This document shows, in pieces, positions 8,332 to 18,275 of a stretch of 64,000 bases of DNA (the stretch's first letter is position 1; each line of letters starts with the position of its first letter). The translations under genes were made by a program, and so were the position numbers. Source of the DNA: Synergistaceae bacterium (lineage in GTDB: Bacteria > Synergistota > Synergistia > Synergistales > Aminobacteriaceae); the NCBI GenBank assembly GCA_017439345.1, contig JAFSJJ010000013.1, positions 1 through 64,000 on the forward strand. The letters run 5' to 3'. The notes under the pieces were generated by a model, which saw only the letters and a program-made list of their open reading frames with translations, was not told the origin of the DNA and made no database searches.

Positions 8332-9237
8332 ATGTTCTCAAAGTATCCAAAATTTTTAATTCCCGTTGCCGTAATATTAATCTTGGCCGCGTTAATCTCC
8401 CTTGACGGCTTCTATACAGTAGGCGAACAGGAGCAGGCAGTCATTACAATGTTCGGGACTATAGTGCGCACTGACTCGGCGGGGCTGTATTTCAAGATTC
8501 CATTTTTACAGCGAGTCCAAATCGTAGACATGACGACTCAGGGTTCAAGCATAGGCTACAAGACAGACTCTAAAGGCAGAAATACTTCACGAGAAGACGA
8601 AAGCGTTATGATTACGTCAGATTTTAATTTCGTGAACATAGATTTTTATCTTGAGTATAAAGTCTCTGATCCGGTCGCATATTTATATAACTCAGACAAC
8701 CCGGAGAGCATTTTACGAAACATGTTATTAGCGTGTATCCGCAGCACAGTCGCAGATTATCCCGTTGATGAAGTAATTACGACAGCAAAGAGTCAGATTC
8801 AAGCCTCAGTACGCGACAAATTGACAGAAATGTTATCTCAAAGCAATATAGGTCTTCAGTGTGTGAATTTAACCGTTCAGGACGCAGAACCTCCGACCGA
8901 GAAAATTATTCAGGCGTTCAAAGAAGTAGAGACAGCAAGACAGGCGCGCGAGACGATGATTAACAGTGCGAAAAAATATCGTTCGGAGCAGATACCTTCA
9001 GCAGATGCAAGGGCAGACCAGATTATTCAGAAGGCAGAAGCTGTGAAGTCCTCACGCATTGCAGAAGCTAACGGCCAGGCAGCGAGATTCAAGAATATTT
9101 ACGAGGAGTATAAAGCCTATCCGTTAATTACTAAGCAGAGATTATTTTATGAGACGCTGGAGAGCATTTTACCCGGAGCAAAAGTTATTATCACTGACGG
9201 TACTTCAAGTAATTTAATGCCGCTGGATAAATTTTGA
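8332..9237 (+). CDS. hflK: HflK-like SPFH protein
   Basis: 301 residues. An N-terminal membrane segment (residues 7-24) is followed by an SPFH/Band 7 domain (V-G-E-Q-E-Q-A-V-I-T-M-F-G, then A-G-L-Y-F-K-I-P-F). The C-terminal half carries the HflK signatures P-P-x-E-K-I-I-Q-A-F-K-E-V-E-T-A, a Lys/Ala-rich coiled coil, and the Y-K-A-Y-P-L-I-T-K-Q-R-L-F-Y end. HflK and HflC form a membrane cage around the FtsH protease and modulate it. Unusually, a TRAP-type binding protein separates it from hflC. Confidence 0.88.
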   Translation: MFSKYPKFLIPVAVILILAALISLDGFYTVGEQEQAVITMFGTIVRTDSAGLYFKIPFLQRVQIVDMTTQGSSIGYKTDSKGRNTSREDESVMITSDFNFVNIDFYLEYKVSDPVAYLYNSDNPESILRNMLLACIRSTVADYPVDEVITTAKSQIQASVRDKLTEMLSQSNIGLQCVNLTVQDAEPPTEKIIQAFKEVETARQARETMINSAKKYRSEQIPSADARADQIIQKAEAVKSSRIAEANGQAARFKNIYEEYKAYPLITKQRLFYETLESILPGAKVIITDGTSSNLMPLDKF

Positions 9238-9290
9238 TTTTATTCTAATAGTTATGATTAGGATTTTTAAGAAAGGGAAGTGATATTAAG

Positions 9291-10301
9291 ATGAGAAAAA
9301 ATATATTTATATTCACAGTGCTTGCGTTGTTATTTTTTCCGTATAGGTCTGACAGCCTTACACTTGTTTATTCGGATCATGAACCTTTAGGAAACATGAG
9401 GACAGCTTTTCTCAATGATGTATTTTTCAAGGCCGTAAAAGAATGCTCAGAAGGACAAATAGAAATTATGCCTCACTGGAATTCTGAAATCAGCACAGGT
9501 TATAACGCAGTAAAGATACTCAGGGAAGGACGCGAAGCACAAATAGCCGTTATAGTTCCTGAATACGCACCGAAAGAACTCCCGCTGCATCAGATATTTA
9601 AAAGTTTTCCTACAGGGCCGTACGGACAAAAGCAGGTTGAATTTTTCAGAAATGTATATAACGAAATCCCTGAGCTTATAAATGAACTCGAAGCAAATAA
9701 TTTACACGCAGTCTTTATTGCGACCGGCTATCCTGCTGCATTCTTCAGCGTCAGAAAGCTGGACGATCTTAATGACCTCAGGGGACAAAAATGGAGAAGC
9801 GCAAGTTTCTGGCACAAAGATTTTCTTGCCAATGCCGGAGCAGTCCCTGTAACTATGGCATGGGGGCAGGGAGTCTTTGAAGCTCTGGATAACGGGACAC
9901 TGGACGGCCTTATAGTGAATATAGACAGCGGATATGACATCAAGGCACATACAGCAGCACCGTATATTCTTACATCACAAAAATTATGGCTTGGTCATGA
10001 ATATATAATTGCAATGAATAAAAACGTGTGGGACAGCCTCGAAGCTTCAGAACGAAATGCTTTTGTCAGAGCCGCGGAAAGTTCTTACAGGATACTTGGC
10101 AGAACTATGAACGAAGCCTTTGCACGCCAGCTTGATATTTTGCGCTCGGACGGTGCTGTAATAAGAATAATGAGTGATGATGAAATTTCTTTCTGGGAAA
10201 AAATCACGGATTACAGAACTGTTCAGGATAAATATATTAATAACACTGAAGTAATGAATTCTGTACGCACTTACATGAAAAATTTTAAGGAGGCTGATTA
10301 A
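9291..10301 (+). CDS. TRAP-type (DctP) solute-binding protein, orphan
   Basis: 336 residues with a signal peptide (about residues 1-22). The DctP fold is shown by a Pro-rich F-P-T-G-P-Y-G-Q segment, D-L-R-G-Q-K-W-R-S (binding-site Arg), G-A-V-P-V-T-M-A-W-G-Q-G-V-F-E-A-L-D-N-G-T-L-D-G and G-H-E-Y-I-I-A-M-N-K. Such proteins deliver organic acids to DctQM permeases, but no DctQ or DctM gene is in the window. It sits between hflK and hflC, ending 3 bases before hflC. GAGTC/GACTC occurs once in 1011 bases, well below its neighbours, which suggests later insertion. The ligand is unknown. Confidence 0.88.
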   Translation: MRKNIFIFTVLALLFFPYRSDSLTLVYSDHEPLGNMRTAFLNDVFFKAVKECSEGQIEIMPHWNSEISTGYNAVKILREGREAQIAVIVPEYAPKELPLHQIFKSFPTGPYGQKQVEFFRNVYNEIPELINELEANNLHAVFIATGYPAAFFSVRKLDDLNDLRGQKWRSASFWHKDFLANAGAVPVTMAWGQGVFEALDNGTLDGLIVNIDSGYDIKAHTAAPYILTSQKLWLGHEYIIAMNKNVWDSLEASERNAFVRAAESSYRILGRTMNEAFARQLDILRSDGAVIRIMSDDEISFWEKITDYRTVQDKYINNTEVMNSVRTYMKNFKEAD

Positions 10302-10304
10302 TCA

Positions 10305-11210
10305 ATGAAAAAATTTGCACTCAAGGCAGTAGTTATATTTGCTGGAGTATTTATATTATTGACTCTTCCGTTCTCATTTTATATCGTCGGCCCTAACGAG
10401 TACGCAGCGTTGTTCAAGTTCGGCAAGATCGTATCAGTAACGGACGAACCGGGCATAAAATATAAACTCCCTCAAGTTCATACAGTAAGATATATTTCTA
10501 AGAAACTGCATTTATATGACATTCCGCGCTCAGGGGTAATCACTAAAGATAAGAAATCCATGATAGCAGACAATTATGTTACGTGGAGAGTTATTGATCC
10601 TGTGAAATATATTCAGTCCCTCAACGCAAACGAGTCCAGAGCACGCGAACGAATCGAAGCAGCTGTGTACAACGCAATCAAGAATGTAATCTCATCAATG
10701 ACTCAAGATGAAGTCATCGAAGCAAGAGGGGGCAGGCTCTCAACGAAGATAGCTGAAGACTCAAATTCAGATATAGGCATGTACGGAATAGCGATAGTAC
10801 AGACTGAGATTAAAGCCCTTGACTTACCCAACGACAACAAAGCCGCTGTCTATGAACGAATGATAAGCGAACGGCAGAACATAGCAGCACTCTACACGGC
10901 CGAAGGGAAATCAGAAGCTCAGAAGATTCGCAACAGGACTGACAGGGAGACGGCAATCAAGATAGCAAATGCCTCGCAAAGTTCTGATATATTAATCGCA
11001 GAGGGTGAAGCGTCTTACATGAAGATTTTGCAGACGGCGTACGACACTCCGGAGAAGGCAGAGTTCTATAATTTCTTGAGATCACTTGATGCCCTGAAGA
11101 AGTCTTTTGCTCCTGATAAAGATAATAAGAACGGCGAAAAGATTATCATTCTCGATAAGAACTCAGAGATAGGCAGATTGATTAACGGCTTTAACTTCAG
11201 CGGGAAGTAA
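10305..11210 (+). CDS. hflC: HflC-like SPFH protein
   Basis: 301 residues: membrane segment at about 6-24, then an SPFH domain (V-G-P-N-E-Y-A-A-L-F-K-F-G-K-I, P-G-I-K-Y-K-L-P) and a long coiled coil with the HflC-type A-E-G-K-S-E-A-Q-K-I-R-N-R-T-D-R-E-T and A-E-G-E-A-S-Y. Expected partner of HflK at 8332 in the FtsH-regulating complex. An AAGGAGG sits within the end of the TRAP gene, ahead of the ATG, so the three genes are probably cotranscribed. The terminator downstream serves the opposite strand more clearly. Confidence 0.88.
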   Translation: MKKFALKAVVIFAGVFILLTLPFSFYIVGPNEYAALFKFGKIVSVTDEPGIKYKLPQVHTVRYISKKLHLYDIPRSGVITKDKKSMIADNYVTWRVIDPVKYIQSLNANESRARERIEAAVYNAIKNVISSMTQDEVIEARGGRLSTKIAEDSNSDIGMYGIAIVQTEIKALDLPNDNKAAVYERMISERQNIAALYTAEGKSEAQKIRNRTDRETAIKIANASQSSDILIAEGEASYMKILQTAYDTPEKAEFYNFLRSLDALKKSFAPDKDNKNGEKIIILDKNSEIGRLINGFNFSGK

Positions 11211-11220
11211 ATTACTCACT

Positions 11221-11260
11221 AAAAAGAGTCAGAGAAAACTTTTTTGCATTCCCTGACTCT
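11221..11260 (-). terminator. terminator after tRNA-Pro
   Basis: AGAGTCAG (11225-11232) pairs with CTGACTCT (11253-11260). On the minus strand the stem is followed by a T run, so it ends the tRNA-Pro transcript and may also stop readthrough from hflC. Confidence 0.6.
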
Positions 11261-11279
11261 GTAATATTCTCGTTTAATG

Positions 11280-11355
11280 TCGGGGTGAGAGGATTCGAAC
11301 CTCCGGCCTCATGGACCCGAACCATGCGCGCTAAGCCAGACTGCGCTACACCCCG
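11280..11355 (-). tRNA. tRNA-Pro (anticodon CGG)
   Basis: The minus strand folds into a standard cloverleaf: acceptor CGGGGTG/CACCCCG with discriminator A, anticodon stem CATGG/CCATG and a 7-base loop TTCGGGT giving anticodon CGG, then T-stem GGAGG/CCTCT with TTCGAAT. The CCA end is not encoded. It reads the CCG proline codon. Confidence 0.95.
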
Positions 11356-11393
11356 TAAAATTTCTTAACTAGCGCATTCTATCACGCATATTG

Positions 11394-12635
11394 CTAATTC
11401 GTCAAATCTTCGCCCTCACTCGAGGCAACTACAGCACACACAGCAGTATCACCCATTACGTTAATGCATGTCCTTGCAGCGTCAAGAATAACGTCAATCC
11501 CTGCGACTAATGCAATACCCTCAATAGGAAGACCAACGCTCGTTAATACAAGTGTCAGCATGATTAACCCTGCACCGGGGACTCCAGCTGTGCCGATTGA
11601 AGCAAGGGTCGCGGTTACTACTATTCCTATCTGCATTTGAAGAGTCAACGGCACATTAAACGCTTGAGCAACGAACAGGGCGCAGACTCCCTGATATAAT
11701 GCAGTGCCGTCCATATTGATAGTAGCTCCTAAAGGCAGCACGAACGAGCTTACACCTTCAGATACGCCTAAATTATCGCGAACGTTTGAGAGTGTTACGG
11801 GCAGAGTCCCGGAGCTTGAACGCGTAACAAATGCCGTAATAGCTGCCTCCTGGACTCCCTTGAAATACCAGAACGGAGAACGCTTGCAGAACATCGAGAT
11901 CATTCCCGAGTAAACAAGCACAGCATGAATTATGCAGCCGATATACACAGCCGCGATTACTTTTGCGAACGGAGCGAGTATACTAACCCCGAACTTGGCC
12001 GCAGTCCCAGCAATCAAAGCAAAGACTCCATAAGGAGCAAACGACATGACCATATGAGTAACTTTGTACATGACTTCAGCAGCGTTTTCAAAGAAGTCTG
12101 ATATTTTTTTGCCTCGTTCACCGGCCATGATGCAGGCTACTCCGAAGAACAACGCGAAGACTATTATTTGCAGCATGTTTGCATTTACCATTGAAGCAAT
12201 CGGGTTAGTCGGGAATATATCAAGTATTACGTCAACGAGGGGCTTTGCTTCACGTGCGCTGGCCTGTAAGTTTCCGGGGATGTTCATTCCTATTCCGGGA
12301 TTGAATAAATTTCCGCAGGCAAGTCCTATCATGATAGCTACTGCTGTCGTTACGAGATATAAAGCAAGGGTCTTAATTCCTATACGTCCGAGCTTGTGAA
12401 TGTCTCCTACTGAAGCAGCTCCAGCTACAAGAGAAGAGAACACTAACGGAACTATGATCATCATTAAGAGCCTCAAGAATATTTTGCCGACCAGATCAAC
12501 AAACGGCATTACGTAATTGCTCAGGACTGACGAATTCGGAACTACAGGGCCGATGACGAACCCGAAAAGAATTCCAAGAATGAAACCTATAGAAATCTTC
12601 ACGAGTAAAGAAATTCCCTTTTTGCCTTCTGACAT
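11394..12635 (-). CDS. dicarboxylate/amino acid:cation symporter (DAACS family)
   Basis: 413 residues, eight-helix DAACS fold with two re-entrant loops. The Ser-rich loop T-R-S-S-S-G-T-L-P-V-T and the substrate/Na+ motif N-M-D-G-T-A-L-Y-Q-G are both present, followed by G-V-P-G-A-G-L-I-M-L. Family members take up glutamate, aspartate or C4 dicarboxylates with Na+ or H+; the exact substrate cannot be told from sequence. It lies alone between tRNA-Pro and purF on the same strand. Confidence 0.92.
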   Translation of the reverse strand: MSEGKKGISLLVKISIGFILGILFGFVIGPVVPNSSVLSNYVMPFVDLVGKIFLRLLMMIIVPLVFSSLVAGAASVGDIHKLGRIGIKTLALYLVTTAVAIMIGLACGNLFNPGIGMNIPGNLQASAREAKPLVDVILDIFPTNPIASMVNANMLQIIVFALFFGVACIMAGERGKKISDFFENAAEVMYKVTHMVMSFAPYGVFALIAGTAAKFGVSILAPFAKVIAAVYIGCIIHAVLVYSGMISMFCKRSPFWYFKGVQEAAITAFVTRSSSGTLPVTLSNVRDNLGVSEGVSSFVLPLGATINMDGTALYQGVCALFVAQAFNVPLTLQMQIGIVVTATLASIGTAGVPGAGLIMLTLVLTSVGLPIEGIALVAGIDVILDAARTCINVMGDTAVCAVVASSEGEDLTN

Positions 12636-12712
12636 GTTTAATTCACTCCTTAATTAAAATATTAATAATGAATCAAAAATTTTCCTGCAATTAAATTATA
12701 TACTACGAGGCA

Positions 12713-14089
12713 CTAATTAACCGGCACTTCCATTGGATATTTGCCGTCAAAACATGCCTTGCAGTACGTATCTTCACCGCAGACCTGCGATAAGCTCTCA
12801 AGACTCAAATAAGTAAGAGAGTCGGCTCCTAAGAATTCGCAGATCTCTTCAGGGGACTTCTGGACAGCAATTAATTTTTCTCTGTGAGGCGTATCGATTC
12901 CGAAATAGCACGAGTACTTTACTTCAGGTGAAGCAGCACACACATGAATTTCTTTAGCTCCTGAGTCCCGCAAATGACTCACTATGCCTCTAAGAGTCGT
13001 CCCTCGAACTATAGAGTCATCGATGATAATTAATCTTTTGCCGTTGATATTATGCTTTATCGTTGCAAGTTTGATTTTCACAGCAGCTTCTCTCTGCTCC
13101 TGAACAGGTAAAATGAAAGTCCGTCCCATGTATTTATTCTTTATGAGTCCCTCGCCGTATGGAATCCCGGACGCTTCAGCATAACCTATAGCAGCAGGTA
13201 TCCCGGAGTCAGGGACAGCCATAACTAAATCAGCTTCAATTTTTCTTTGTCCTGCTAACTTCATTCCGCACTGTCTCCGGAACTCGTAAACGCTAACTCC
13301 GTCAACAATTGAGTCAGGTCTTGCAAAATAAACCATCTCGAACACGCAGAGATTTTTTCTGCACCATCGCGAGGGTTCGATACTCTTTAAGCCTTCTTTA
13401 TCGATAATGACTATCTCGCCCGGTGTAACGTCCCTCACAAATTCTGCGTCTAATGCTTCAAGAGCACATGTTTCACTCGCAAGAATGTAGCCTGAATCAT
13501 CGTGAAATTTGCCGATACACAGGGGGTGCAGGCCGTAAGGGTCTCTAACGCCGATTAACTTATCATTTATCGTGATAACAAGAACGTACGCGCCTTTGAT
13601 TAAGCTCATAGCGTTTTTTATTCCTGCCTCGATTCCCCGTGAACCGTGCTGACATATTAGATTTAATATAGACTCTGAGTCGCTCGTTGTGTGAAAGATT
13701 ACGCCCTCATCTGTGAGCATTTCGCGTAGTGAGTCAGCGTTGATTAAATTTCCGTTGTGGGCAAGAGCTATTTCACCGAGCCTGCATGATGCTGCTAAAG
13801 GCTGGGCAGACCTGACGCTTCCGTCTCCTGCTGTAGAGTATCTTACATGACCGATTGCAATATTACCCGGCAAGCCCTCGAAAGTCTCACCCCTGAAGAC
13901 TTCTCCTGCGAGGCCGAGTCCCTTCTTGAGTTCCATGACTCCATTATGATTAGCGGCAATTCCTGCGCTTTCCTGTCCCCTGTGCTGCAGTGCGTATAAC
14001 CCGTAATAGACAAGCGGTGCAGCCTGTTTATTAACGTCGTTGCGATAGACTCCAATCACTCCGCATTCCTCGTGTATTTCGTCTGACAT
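12713..14089 (-). CDS. purF: amidophosphoribosyltransferase (PurF)
   Basis: 458 residues; first committed step of purine synthesis, transferring the glutamine amide to PRPP. The glutaminase nucleophile Cys is residue 9 in E-E-C-G-V-I-G, so an eight-residue propeptide would be removed. The PRPP motif is V-M-A-V-P-D-S-G followed by I-I-D-D-S-I-V-R-G-T-T. Cys residues placed as in the Bacillus-type enzyme (R-K-N-L-C, C-A-A-S-P, and Y-C-K-A-C near the end) suggest a 4Fe-4S cluster. It lies just after purC (9-base gap), so the two form a purine unit. Confidence 0.96.
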   Translation of the reverse strand: MSDEIHEECGVIGVYRNDVNKQAAPLVYYGLYALQHRGQESAGIAANHNGVMELKKGLGLAGEVFRGETFEGLPGNIAIGHVRYSTAGDGSVRSAQPLAASCRLGEIALAHNGNLINADSLREMLTDEGVIFHTTSDSESILNLICQHGSRGIEAGIKNAMSLIKGAYVLVITINDKLIGVRDPYGLHPLCIGKFHDDSGYILASETCALEALDAEFVRDVTPGEIVIIDKEGLKSIEPSRWCRKNLCVFEMVYFARPDSIVDGVSVYEFRRQCGMKLAGQRKIEADLVMAVPDSGIPAAIGYAEASGIPYGEGLIKNKYMGRTFILPVQEQREAAVKIKLATIKHNINGKRLIIIDDSIVRGTTLRGIVSHLRDSGAKEIHVCAASPEVKYSCYFGIDTPHREKLIAVQKSPEEICEFLGADSLTYLSLESLSQVCGEDTYCKACFDGKYPMEVPVN

Positions 14090-14098
14090 AGCAATAAA

Positions 14099-14815
14099 TT
14101 ATTGATTTATCCTGCTGAATATTTCCTGATAAGCCTCTTCGACTCCGCCCATGTCGCGCCTGAATCTGTCTTTGTCGAGCTTCTCATTTGTCTTAGCGTC
14201 CCAAAATCTGCAAGTATCCGGGGAAATCTCATCAGCTAAAATTATTTCGCCGTCCGGGAGTCTTCCTGCCTCGATCTTGAAGTCGATTAATTTGACTCCT
14301 ATACCTGCAAAGAACTCTTTCAAGACATCATTAATCTTATAGGCCATCGTGCGAATCTGTGCGAGTTCGTTTTCAGTTGCTACACCGAGTGCAATTATGT
14401 GCGAGTCATTAATTAACGGGTCATTGAGTGCGTCGTCCTTGAGCGAGAATTCAAGGGTCGGTGATAAAAGCTCTCTGCCTTCCTCGACTCCGTAACGTTT
14501 AGAGAATGAACCTGCGGCAACGTTGCGGATTATTATCTCAAGGGGGACGATCTTGACGGCTCTAACAAGTGTCTCACGGTCTGAGAGCTGCTCGACAAAA
14601 TGAGTTTTGACTCCTTTGCTCTCAAGAAGTCTGAACATTGCGTTGCTCATTTTATTATTGATAATGCCTTTGCCTGTGATAGTTCCGTGCTTGAGTCCGT
14701 TGAAGGCTGTTGCATCGTCCTTGTATTCGACAATGAAATAATCGGGGCTTGAGGTTGCAAAAACTTTCTTGGCCTTGCCCTCGTAGATTTGATTCAGTTT
14801 CTTGATGTCGTTCAT
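14099..14815 (-). CDS. purC: SAICAR synthetase (PurC)
   Basis: 238 residues, the normal length of bacterial PurC, which ligates aspartate to CAIR in purine synthesis. Recognised by the N-terminal Y-E-G-K-A-K, the segment [24 protein letters not shown] and [14 protein letters not shown]. It is the first gene of the purC-purF unit and is divergent from the RyR/TIR unit; about 100 bases between them must hold both promoters. Confidence 0.96.
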   Translation of the reverse strand: MNDIKKLNQIYEGKAKKVFATSSPDYFIVEYKDDATAFNGLKHGTITGKGIINNKMSNAMFRLLESKGVKTHFVEQLSDRETLVRAVKIVPLEIIIRNVAAGSFSKRYGVEEGRELLSPTLEFSLKDDALNDPLINDSHIIALGVATENELAQIRTMAYKINDVLKEFFAGIGVKLIDFKIEAGRLPDGEIILADEISPDTCRFWDAKTNEKLDKDRFRRDMGGVEEAYQEIFSRINQ

Positions 14816-14917
14816 GAAACAAAATTCCTTTCGTGAAAAAAATGTGCGTTAATTATATACCAGTGAAAAACTTAATAGGTTATACTCTATGCAAATTTAA
14901 TCAGGAGGACTTGTGCG

Positions 14918-17900
14918 ATGCTATACCCGTTCGATAAATTTTGCAGGGACATTCACACACAATATACACGCGGAGGAGTTTACAGGCTTATAGAAATTTT
15001 GAAGGCAATAAACTCATTGACGGACTGCACAGAAAAAATTTGCCGGGACACTTTGCCGTCTGATTTGGAATTCGATGATACAACTTTTAGGCTTTCGATA
15101 ATTGATATTGACTCTATAGACGACTCACAGCTTCAAGATGAGAGAGATTATATTTACTCACTTGGAAAATTTATGTTTTACGCTTTGACGTGTGAAGATT
15201 ACGAACCTGAAGACTTCGAGAACATTAATGACTTTGCGAACTCTTCAAGACTTGTAAATTTTTCGCATATAGATTCAAAGCTCCGTGAGAAGATTATAGA
15301 CGTCCTGAATAAATGTCTTTGCGTTAAGTCAGCTAGATTCAAAAGTTGCTCTGAACTATCAGCCGCCTTGATAGAGATTCAATTAAAGCTGCCACTAATT
15401 GAAGCTGCACATATAGAATATAAACTCGATGAACATGCAGCACTCGATATAATAGTGCTGAACGCGTTATATTCACATCCGATTTATTCGCGAGGTATGA
15501 AGCAATGCATTAACGTCTTGATTAAAGGCTTTGATATTTACTCTCAGAAATTCCTTGATGCCTGCCTCCAGTGTGTCCAGTCTTTGAAGGAAAGATTAAG
15601 CGTTGTTGTTATTTATGACGACATCAGACAGAAGAGAGCTTATCTCAACGCAAGACCTGCCCTGAAAAATTTTTTTAACGTTGACGGTTCTATTAAAGAT
15701 AATAATCAAGACTCTTACGGAACTATAAATTTTTGCGATTCACTTGATGAATTAGATCTTATTTATGATTATGTGTTTATCGAGTCAGGCATTGAAGAAG
15801 CAGTTTCTTTCAGTGAAAGATTTGCTTCTAATGATTTACCGGAAATTTTTTATGTTGATGACTCTTATGAAATTTCGCAGAACGATACACCTTTTCATAT
15901 TCATGCAGTCAGAGTCAATCAGGATATTTTCTCCAGTGAAATAGAAGATATGGCTTTCAACGTTCATTTACTTTGGGTAAAGAATTGGAGCATTAGCTTT
16001 GACGAAATTTATGGGGAATTTATCAGCAGATATAATCATGTCTCGTGTGTCTCTAATGTCGTCTCAATGAAATATAAATTGCACAGTCTTAATATCTCTC
16101 TCAATGACATCAATAATATTGACTCAGCAGTCGAATTTTGCAGGATACTATCTAATAACGAACATGAACGCGAACGATTAATTTACTGCGAACACAAACG
16201 CTGGGTAACTGAGAAAATCTGCGCAGGGTGGGAAAATCTTCCTGTCGAGAAATGCATCAACGAACGTTCAACAAAGAATAACGAACGCAAACAGCATGTA
16301 TGCATAGTCAGAAGTCAGCCTAACCAGAAAATAATTACTGAATGGCAGGATAAAGTTTCAAAATGGAACAGTCAGGACATAAGCAATCTCGATGAGTTAG
16401 ACTCTATGTCAGTCAGACTTCACAGGCACTTCATGAAACTGGCGGAAAATGTAAATCTCAATGATATTAATTCACACTCTGAAGCACTGCGCTATATTCT
16501 CAGGGCAAGTCCTGATCTGTCGGTCTTATTTGAAGAATGGTATTCGTGTATGCTTGATATTTTCAACGGCAGATACATGAAGCAGGCTCAAAGCGTCAGG
16601 AATCGTATTTACTCGTATAAGAAATTCCGGGATAACTTTTTCTCAGGGATAAATAATCTTGACAATCTTGAATCAGAACACACAAAGATTAAAGCACTTG
16701 ACGAAGCAGAAAGACTTGAAAACACGTTCGCACCTGTCCTTGAGGCAATGAGATTCAGGGATTTCAAGAACGAAGATACTGTTTTAATCGATAACATACC
16801 GTTCATAATTACTTACAGGAGAAATATAACGCTTGCTGTGAGATATAATAACGCTCCCGATGACAAGAAAGCATTCTTTGAGAATATAGCTGCTGCTCTG
16901 GTAATTAATCCCGAAAAAATTATTTTCACGTGTGATGATCTCGAAGCGTGCAAAGAGTCTTTCACACATAAAGGACTTGAAGACTTAATCAAGAGAAAGG
17001 GACTCAGGTCAGAAATTGAATTTGTCAGTGAAGAAGATTTTGACAAACAGGCTTTGCAGTTATCGAGAAACGGAGCAGTTCAGGGCGATGACTTTATATT
17101 TAACTCAGAGAGCATGACATTTTTTATTTCACATGAAAGCATAAGCAGAATCAGCAAGACATTTAATTATATTCACAGGAAGCCTTTCTTGACAGTCCGT
17201 GATATTTTCGAGCAGTCCCGAAGCTCAGGAGGCAGTGAAAAGACTCGTTCGCCGGAATTTTTCAGGGACTATAAATTTTTATGGGAGCTTTATGACAAAG
17301 ATCATTATATCTGGAAAAAGTTATGCGGTCTTCTTGATAGTTACGTGAGAGAGCATGACATTGAAGCATCGTTTGAAGTTCAAGCGTTACCGGTCAGAAA
17401 TAAAAAGAATCCTGATAGACTCGTTTATATAATTCCGTTTGAATGTTTGAGAACTGCTGAATTTATAATTAACGAGCTTGCAAAATATCACGTCATCGAT
17501 GAACAGTCTAGACTCGAAAGTTTTACGTCTGATTCGTGCAGAGTCATTATTCCAGATTGCAGAGGTAACAGGCGCATTCTTGATAATATTTTCAGCGAGC
17601 TGGACTCATTAAGAAATCATGAGAGCTGGAGGAGCTACACGGTGAATTATATTGAACGCGGACAGAATAAAACGAGTCTCAAAATCTGCCGTGAAAATCT
17701 TGACGTAATCAACTGCAAAATAAATTTTACTCATGGCGAAGATTATAACGATATAATTACACGACTTCATGGACTTCTTGAGAAATTACGCAATAGGGGC
17801 TATATATTTGCTCCCGAAATTGATAATAGTGATTATTTATCGCTGACGTTCGGAACTAGACAAGCTCGCGATTTATTAACTCAGGCAGGCAGAATATTAG

Positions 17901-18274
17901 AGATCTGGGTCTATCACAAGGCTATAGAGTGTTCGGGCTTTGATGATGTTCTAAGCAGCTTTGAGCTTGACTGGGGAGAAGATAATAAACGCAACGAATT
18001 TGACTGCGTAATGACAAAGGGCTTCAGGACTCTTATTGTCGAATGCAAGGCAAGGACTAAACTAGAGCTTGAGTTCTACAGGGAATTTTATAACAAGTCT
18101 CAGGGCAAGGGCATAAACACAAAATTAATTCTCGCAGCAGATACCAGAGGCAGCAATGTTGACTCAAATAATGAAGTCATAAGGCAGGCTCTTAAACAAT
18201 TTGGAATTCACACGATTTACGAACGCGAAAAGATTCAGGATATAGGCAGCGAACTCTTGAAGTTTATTAATTAA
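14918..18274 (+). CDS. RyR-domain protein with Card1/DUF1887-like nuclease end
   Basis: 1118 residues; no close family recognised as a whole. Visible parts: residues 75-155 resemble the C-lobe of a protein kinase (Y-S-L-G-K-F-M-F-Y-A-L, ending K-S-A-R-F-K-S-C-S-E-L) without HRD or P-loop, so at most a pseudokinase remnant. Residues 225-330 look Rossmann-like. Residues 415-465 match an RyR domain (E-R-L-I-Y-C-E-H-K-R-W-V-T-E-K-I-C-A-G-W). The C-terminus (980-1118) has the PD-(D/E)xK pattern N-E-F-D (Asp1029) then I-V-E-C-K-A-R (Glu1042, Lys1044), as in DUF1887/Card1 nucleases. AGGAGG lies 9 bases before the ATG. The next gene starts one base after the stop. No cas genes are present, so a CRISPR role is not indicated. 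Likely a signal-activated nuclease effector in a defence unit (inference). Confidence 0.6.
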   Translation: MLYPFDKFCRDIHTQYTRGGVYRLIEILKAINSLTDCTEKICRDTLPSDLEFDDTTFRLSIIDIDSIDDSQLQDERDYIYSLGKFMFYALTCEDYEPEDFENINDFANSSRLVNFSHIDSKLREKIIDVLNKCLCVKSARFKSCSELSAALIEIQLKLPLIEAAHIEYKLDEHAALDIIVLNALYSHPIYSRGMKQCINVLIKGFDIYSQKFLDACLQCVQSLKERLSVVVIYDDIRQKRAYLNARPALKNFFNVDGSIKDNNQDSYGTINFCDSLDELDLIYDYVFIESGIEEAVSFSERFASNDLPEIFYVDDSYEISQNDTPFHIHAVRVNQDIFSSEIEDMAFNVHLLWVKNWSISFDEIYGEFISRYNHVSCVSNVVSMKYKLHSLNISLNDINNIDSAVEFCRILSNNEHERERLIYCEHKRWVTEKICAGWENLPVEKCINERSTKNNERKQHVCIVRSQPNQKIITEWQDKVSKWNSQDISNLDELDSMSVRLHRHFMKLAENVNLNDINSHSEALRYILRASPDLSVLFEEWYSCMLDIFNGRYMKQAQSVRNRIYSYKKFRDNFFSGINNLDNLESEHTKIKALDEAERLENTFAPVLEAMRFRDFKNEDTVLIDNIPFIITYRRNITLAVRYNNAPDDKKAFFENIAAALVINPEKIIFTCDDLEACKESFTHKGLEDLIKRKGLRSEIEFVSEEDFDKQALQLSRNGAVQGDDFIFNSESMTFFISHESISRISKTFNYIHRKPFLTVRDIFEQSRSSGGSEKTRSPEFFRDYKFLWELYDKDHYIWKKLCGLLDSYVREHDIEASFEVQALPVRNKKNPDRLVYIIPFECLRTAEFIINELAKYHVIDEQSRLESFTSDSCRVIIPDCRGNRRILDNIFSELDSLRNHESWRSYTVNYIERGQNKTSLKICRENLDVINCKINFTHGEDYNDIITRLHGLLEKLRNRGYIFAPEIDNSDYLSLTFGTRQARDLLTQAGRILEIWVYHKAIECSGFDDVLSSFELDWGEDNKRNEFDCVMTKGFRTLIVECKARTKLELEFYREFYNKSQGKGINTKLILAADTRGSNVDSNNEVIRQALKQFGIHTIYEREKIQDIGSELLKFIN

Positions 18275-18275
18275 C

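Noticed and set aside
14918-18274. Type III CRISPR accessory nuclease
   Set aside because: The DUF1887-like end suggests it, but there is no repeat array, cas gene or clear CARF domain in the window.
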